Of a stretch of 8,114 bases of DNA, positions 5,425 to 8,114 are shown one piece after another. The notes under the pieces are model-generated. The model saw only the letters and a list, made by a program, of their open reading frames with translations. It ran no database searches and was not told where the DNA came from. This stretch comes from Porticoccaceae bacterium (lineage in GTDB: Bacteria; Pseudomonadota; Gammaproteobacteria; Pseudomonadales; Porticoccaceae), in NCBI GenBank assembly GCA_028822945.1, contig JAPKCN010000081.1:1-8114 (forward strand), written 5' to 3'. The position numbers and the translations under genes were made by a program. How positions within the stretch are numbered: position 1 is the stretch's first letter; each line of letters begins with the position of its first letter.

Positions 5425-7018
5425 TCATAGAGTAGTGAGTCGGGAAACCTGTGTTACCCGTTATTTATTGCATCGCTGGGCAGAAGAGTTCTCTGGTAAG
5501 ACCTTTGCAGTTTTTGAGAATGGCGAGACGTGGACTTATGCGGAACTATTAGCCAAAGTACTGCCGCTGGCAAGTGGTCTCGCTGATCAGACAGTGAAGC
5601 AGGGCGATAATGTTGGTGTTTGGCTGTTTGACGGTCGCGAGGCAATTCTTACGTTTTTTGCGATTAATTATTTAGGGGCGGTGTTCGTACCGTTTAATAC
5701 TGCCTACAAGGGTCAGCTACTAGAGCATGTTCTTGCGAATTCAGACGCGGATGTCTTAATCGCGCACTCGCAGCTCCTGCCACGTCTCCAACGGGTTGAC
5801 CTCGCTTCGATCAATCGAGTGGTCTGCGTTGGTCGGTGCGATGCCAACCTTGAGTTACAGATTGCCGATTACGCAAGTGTGGCAAACTGTGCTCAATCGA
5901 TCCCCGATCTTGAACGACCTATCGAGCCATGGGATACGCAGTCGATTATTTATACGTCTGGAACAACTGGCCCGTCTAAGGGCGTATTGTCCTCATATTT
6001 ACATATATTTACTAACGCTGGCCCAGAGACATGGCACTTTGTAAATACAGACGACAGGTTTCTCATTAACATGCCAATTTTTCACATCGGCGGCATGGGG
6101 GTGATCTTTTCGATGTTAGCGCGCGGTGGCTCAATCGCCGTAATGGATGGTTTTTCTACAGAGCGGTTTTGGCCGTTTGTCCGCAAGTCCCAAGCTACTG
6201 CGGTATTCCTTTTGGGCGTAATGTCTACTTACCTGCTCAAGCAATCAGCTTCGTTTGAGGATAAAAATCACAGATTGCGTGTGGCATTTATGGTGCCGTT
6301 GACTGAGGCCAGCGTGGATTTCACCGAACGTTTCGGTGTCGATGTATATACCATCTTTAATATGACTGAGGTGTCATCGCCGATAGTTTCGGAGCCCAAT
6401 CCTGGCGTCCGAGGAACCTGTGGTAAAAAGCGTGAGGGTGTTGATGTTCGATTAGTCGATGACAACGATTGCGAGGTGCGTATTGGCGATGTCGGTGAGA
6501 TGATCGTGCGCACTGATCGACCTTGGGGTATGAATCACGGTTACTACAAGAATGCCGAGGCAACCGCAACGGCTTGGCGCAACGGCTGGTTTCATACTGG
6601 CGATTGTTTTCGTCAAGATCAAGATGGATATTTCTACTTTGTTGATCGCTTAACAGATTCTATTCGTCGACGTGGTGAGAATATTTCGTCGTTTGAGGTT
6701 GAGGCTGAAGTGCTCGCATTTCCTGCGGTGCGCGAGACTGCTGCCTATGCGGTGGCTAATGAAAATGGTGAAGATGATGTCATGCTTGCGGTTGCCCCCG
6801 TCGATGGGACCTCGATCGATGAAGCTGAGTTACTGGATTTTTTAATAGAGCGCATGGCGCACTTTATGGTGCCGAGATACATTAGGGTGTTGGCAGACTT
6901 ACCTAAGACACCTTCCTCCAAGGTATTAAAACATCAACTTCGTAGCGAGGGAATCACTGCTGATGCCTGGGATCGCGAATTACACAACATAAAAGTAAAG
7001 CGAGAAAATTTAAATTAA
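5417..7018 (+). CDS. AMP-dependent acyl-CoA ligase (ANL superfamily)
   Basis: A 533-residue cytosolic ligase that would activate a carboxylic acid to its CoA thioester through an acyl-AMP. Core motifs are complete. The P-loop YTSGTTGPSKG is at 179-189. The A5 region is FNMTE (314-318) where many members have YGMTE. HTGD is at 393-396, and the hinge D410-R411 leads to RRRGENISSFEVE (417-429), a segment typical of the CaiC-like/long-chain ligase branch. The A10 region PKTPSSKVLK (496-505) places the catalytic Lys at K505; Ser-Ser replaces the usual Thr-Gly. The tail GITADAWDRE (512-521) is shared with many proteobacterial ATP-dependent acyl-CoA ligases. The ATG overlaps the TetR stop by 8 bp and has a strong ribosome site AGAGGAG (5403-5409) 7 nt upstream, so it can be translated independently of the broken regulator. 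The acid substrate is unknown; an acid released by the upstream hydrolase is plausible. Confidence 0.92.
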   Translation: MHDHRVVSRETCVTRYLLHRWAEEFSGKTFAVFENGETWTYAELLAKVLPLASGLADQTVKQGDNVGVWLFDGREAILTFFAINYLGAVFVPFNTAYKGQLLEHVLANSDADVLIAHSQLLPRLQRVDLASINRVVCVGRCDANLELQIADYASVANCAQSIPDLERPIEPWDTQSIIYTSGTTGPSKGVLSSYLHIFTNAGPETWHFVNTDDRFLINMPIFHIGGMGVIFSMLARGGSIAVMDGFSTERFWPFVRKSQATAVFLLGVMSTYLLKQSASFEDKNHRLRVAFMVPLTEASVDFTERFGVDVYTIFNMTEVSSPIVSEPNPGVRGTCGKKREGVDVRLVDDNDCEVRIGDVGEMIVRTDRPWGMNHGYYKNAEATATAWRNGWFHTGDCFRQDQDGYFYFVDRLTDSIRRRGENISSFEVEAEVLAFPAVRETAAYAVANENGEDDVMLAVAPVDGTSIDEAELLDFLIERMAHFMVPRYIRVLADLPKTPSSKVLKHQLRSEGITADAWDRELHNIKVKRENLN

Positions 7019-7148
7019 GACAATTAGTAAAGTTTTTCTGAGCTTCCGGTGTCTCAATCGTAATGGGACAGCTATATAAGACAGGATCGTGACCTTAGAT
7101 GGCTCCATCAAATGACACAACGAACTTAAAAATCAAGGGGAACAAAAA
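7019..7148. promoter_or_regulatory. Upstream region of the TonB receptor gene with imperfect 21-bp palindrome
   Basis: This 130-bp gap contains an imperfect 21-bp palindrome (7050-7070) with TGTC and GACA ends and 7 of 10 arm pairs matching. TATATAAG (7073-7080) follows directly and could be a -10 element, but I see no good -35 box. AAGGGG (7135-7140) is a ribosome site 8 nt before the ATG at 7149. A separate promoter for the receptor gene is possible, as is read-through from the ligase gene. Confidence 0.35.
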
Positions 7149-8114
7149 ATGAATATATGTAAACGCACAGCTTTTGTATGGTCTATTTTCGGTGCTATTG
7201 GACTATCTACGGCGTCATTTGCAGAGCAGACAGTTGAGGAGATTGTCGTGACTGCGACTAAACGCGCCACTTCTTTGCAAGATGTTGCCGGTGGTGCCAA
7301 TGTGATTAGCGGAGACCAGATTAAATCGGGAGCGGTACAAAATATTCGCGACTTGACTACAGATGTTCCTAGCTTGTCAATAGGTGACCAATTCGGATTT
7401 GCGAGAGTCTTCATGCGCGGCATTGGCATGACTAGTATTGATATAGGTGGTGAGGGTTCGGTAGCATTTTTGCAAGATGGGGCTCTTGTTCCTAGACCAG
7501 CCGCACAACTTATGGGAATGTTTGATCTGTCTCAAGTTGAAGTATTGCGGGGACCTCAAGGAACGCTTTATGGTCGTGGTGCAACCGCCGGTGCGATCAA
7601 TCTCGTCACCAACAAACCGGGTGAAGTGTTTGCGGGTTATGTCAGCACTACGGTTGGGAATTTCGGTTTGATGAGTGTCGAGGGCGCCGTCGATATGCCT
7701 TTGAATGACCAATTCAGTATGCGTTTGGCGATGAAAAATGTGCAGCGGGATGGCTATGGTACTAACCTCTACTCGGGTGCCGATGTGGATGATCAAGATG
7801 CTCAATCCTATCGGCTCACTATGGCCTATGATTCTGGAACTAACCTACGGGGATCCCTGTCAGTGCAATACTATGAGGAGGATGATAAAAATTACGCATT
7901 TCATTACTTCGGTACATCGGCCGGTTCGAGCACAAGCCTACCTCTATCCGTACCGATTTTGGGAGGCCAAACGGTCAGTCAAGCAGGCGGTGATATATAT
8001 GATATCAATTCCGATCAAGAAGCGATTAATACACGCGATGGTCATATGGTCAACATGAATATCGAATATGACCTCAATGAAAAGATGTCTTTGACGTCGA
8101 TTACTTCACTACAA
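7149..8114 (+). CDS. TonB-dependent outer-membrane receptor (3' truncated by window edge)
   Basis: Outer-membrane active transporter energised by TonB-ExbBD. The frame is open from the ATG at 7149 to the last base: 322 codons, out of the usual 700-800. A signal peptide is visible: basic CKR at residues 4-6, a hydrophobic core, and a likely cleavage after SFA at 25. The TonB box region EEIVVTATKR (30-39) follows at once. The plug domain contains D-VPSLSIGDQ, F-MRGIG and the hallmark RGPQGTLYGRGATAGAINLV. This is the large TBDR class common in marine gammaproteobacteria and sphingomonads that import hydrophobic or aromatic compounds, rather than an obvious siderophore receptor. No N-terminal signalling extension is present, so direct sigma/anti-sigma control is unlikely. 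Beta-barrel strands begin after about residue 160 and run off the window. Substrate uptake for the adjacent catabolic genes is inferred from position. Confidence 0.93.
   Translation, partial: MNICKRTAFVWSIFGAIGLSTASFAEQTVEEIVVTATKRATSLQDVAGGANVISGDQIKSGAVQNIRDLTTDVPSLSIGDQFGFARVFMRGIGMTSIDIGGEGSVAFLQDGALVPRPAAQLMGMFDLSQVEVLRGPQGTLYGRGATAGAINLVTNKPGEVFAGYVSTTVGNFGLMSVEGAVDMPLNDQFSMRLAMKNVQRDGYGTNLYSGADVDDQDAQSYRLTMAYDSGTNLRGSLSVQYYEEDDKNYAFHYFGTSAGSSTSLPLSVPILGGQTVSQAGGDIYDINSDQEAINTRDGHMVNMNIEYDLNEKMSLTSITSLQ

Noticed and set aside
7133..7805. Minus-strand open frames over the TonB receptor gene
   Set aside because: They lie antisense to an uninterrupted plus-strand frame with signal peptide, TonB box and plug motifs. 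Their translations show no recognisable domain.
7477..8058. Short plus-strand frames at 7477-7671 and 7738-8058
   Set aside because: They overlap the receptor frame in another phase and show no domain features or ribosome sites.

Overview
This window looks like part of a catabolic gene cluster from a Gram-negative proteobacterium. The TonB-dependent outer-membrane receptor at the right end requires a Gram-negative envelope. The mix of Baeyer-Villiger monooxygenase, SDR, beta-lactamase-fold hydrolase, iron-ADH-type reductase, acyl-CoA ligase and TonB receptor recalls clusters in marine gammaproteobacteria and sphingomonads that degrade alicyclic, terpenoid or steroid-like compounds. Base composition is near balanced by eye, which fits a gammaproteobacterium better than a sphingomonad. 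That taxonomic call is inference.

All genes lie on the + strand. Block A (1-3257) holds the 3' part of a flavin monooxygenase of the Baeyer-Villiger type, an SDR-family protein starting 17 bp later, and a class C beta-lactamase/esterase-family hydrolase after 64 bp. A 292-bp gap follows. It contains a hairpin just after the hydrolase stop, then an AT-rich regulatory region with two tandem 22-bp repeats. Block B (3550-8114) holds a maleylacetate reductase-like iron-ADH family enzyme, a TetR-family regulator gene that appears broken, an acyl-CoA ligase overlapping the regulator by 8 bp, and, after 130 bp, the 5' part of a TonB-dependent receptor that runs off the window.

A coherent reading is this: the receptor takes up a hydrophobic substrate, the monooxygenase converts a ketone to an ester or lactone, the hydrolase opens it, a dehydrogenase adjusts the redox state, and the ligase makes the CoA thioester for beta-oxidation. 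The substrate cannot be read from the sequence.

The most unusual features are residue-level. The SDR keeps its fold signature but lacks the catalytic Lys (YxxxG in place of YxxxK), two nucleotide-binding glycines and the NNAG motif, in an intact 288-codon frame, so it looks like a pseudoenzyme. The monooxygenase has a non-canonical fingerprint (N for G, R for P/D). The TetR gene has an apparent 3-residue loss inside its helix-turn-helix and a -1 frameshift at a T5 run. The ADH-family enzyme has Arg where metal-dependent members have Asp. I saw no tRNA, rRNA, CRISPR array, insertion sequence or phage gene.
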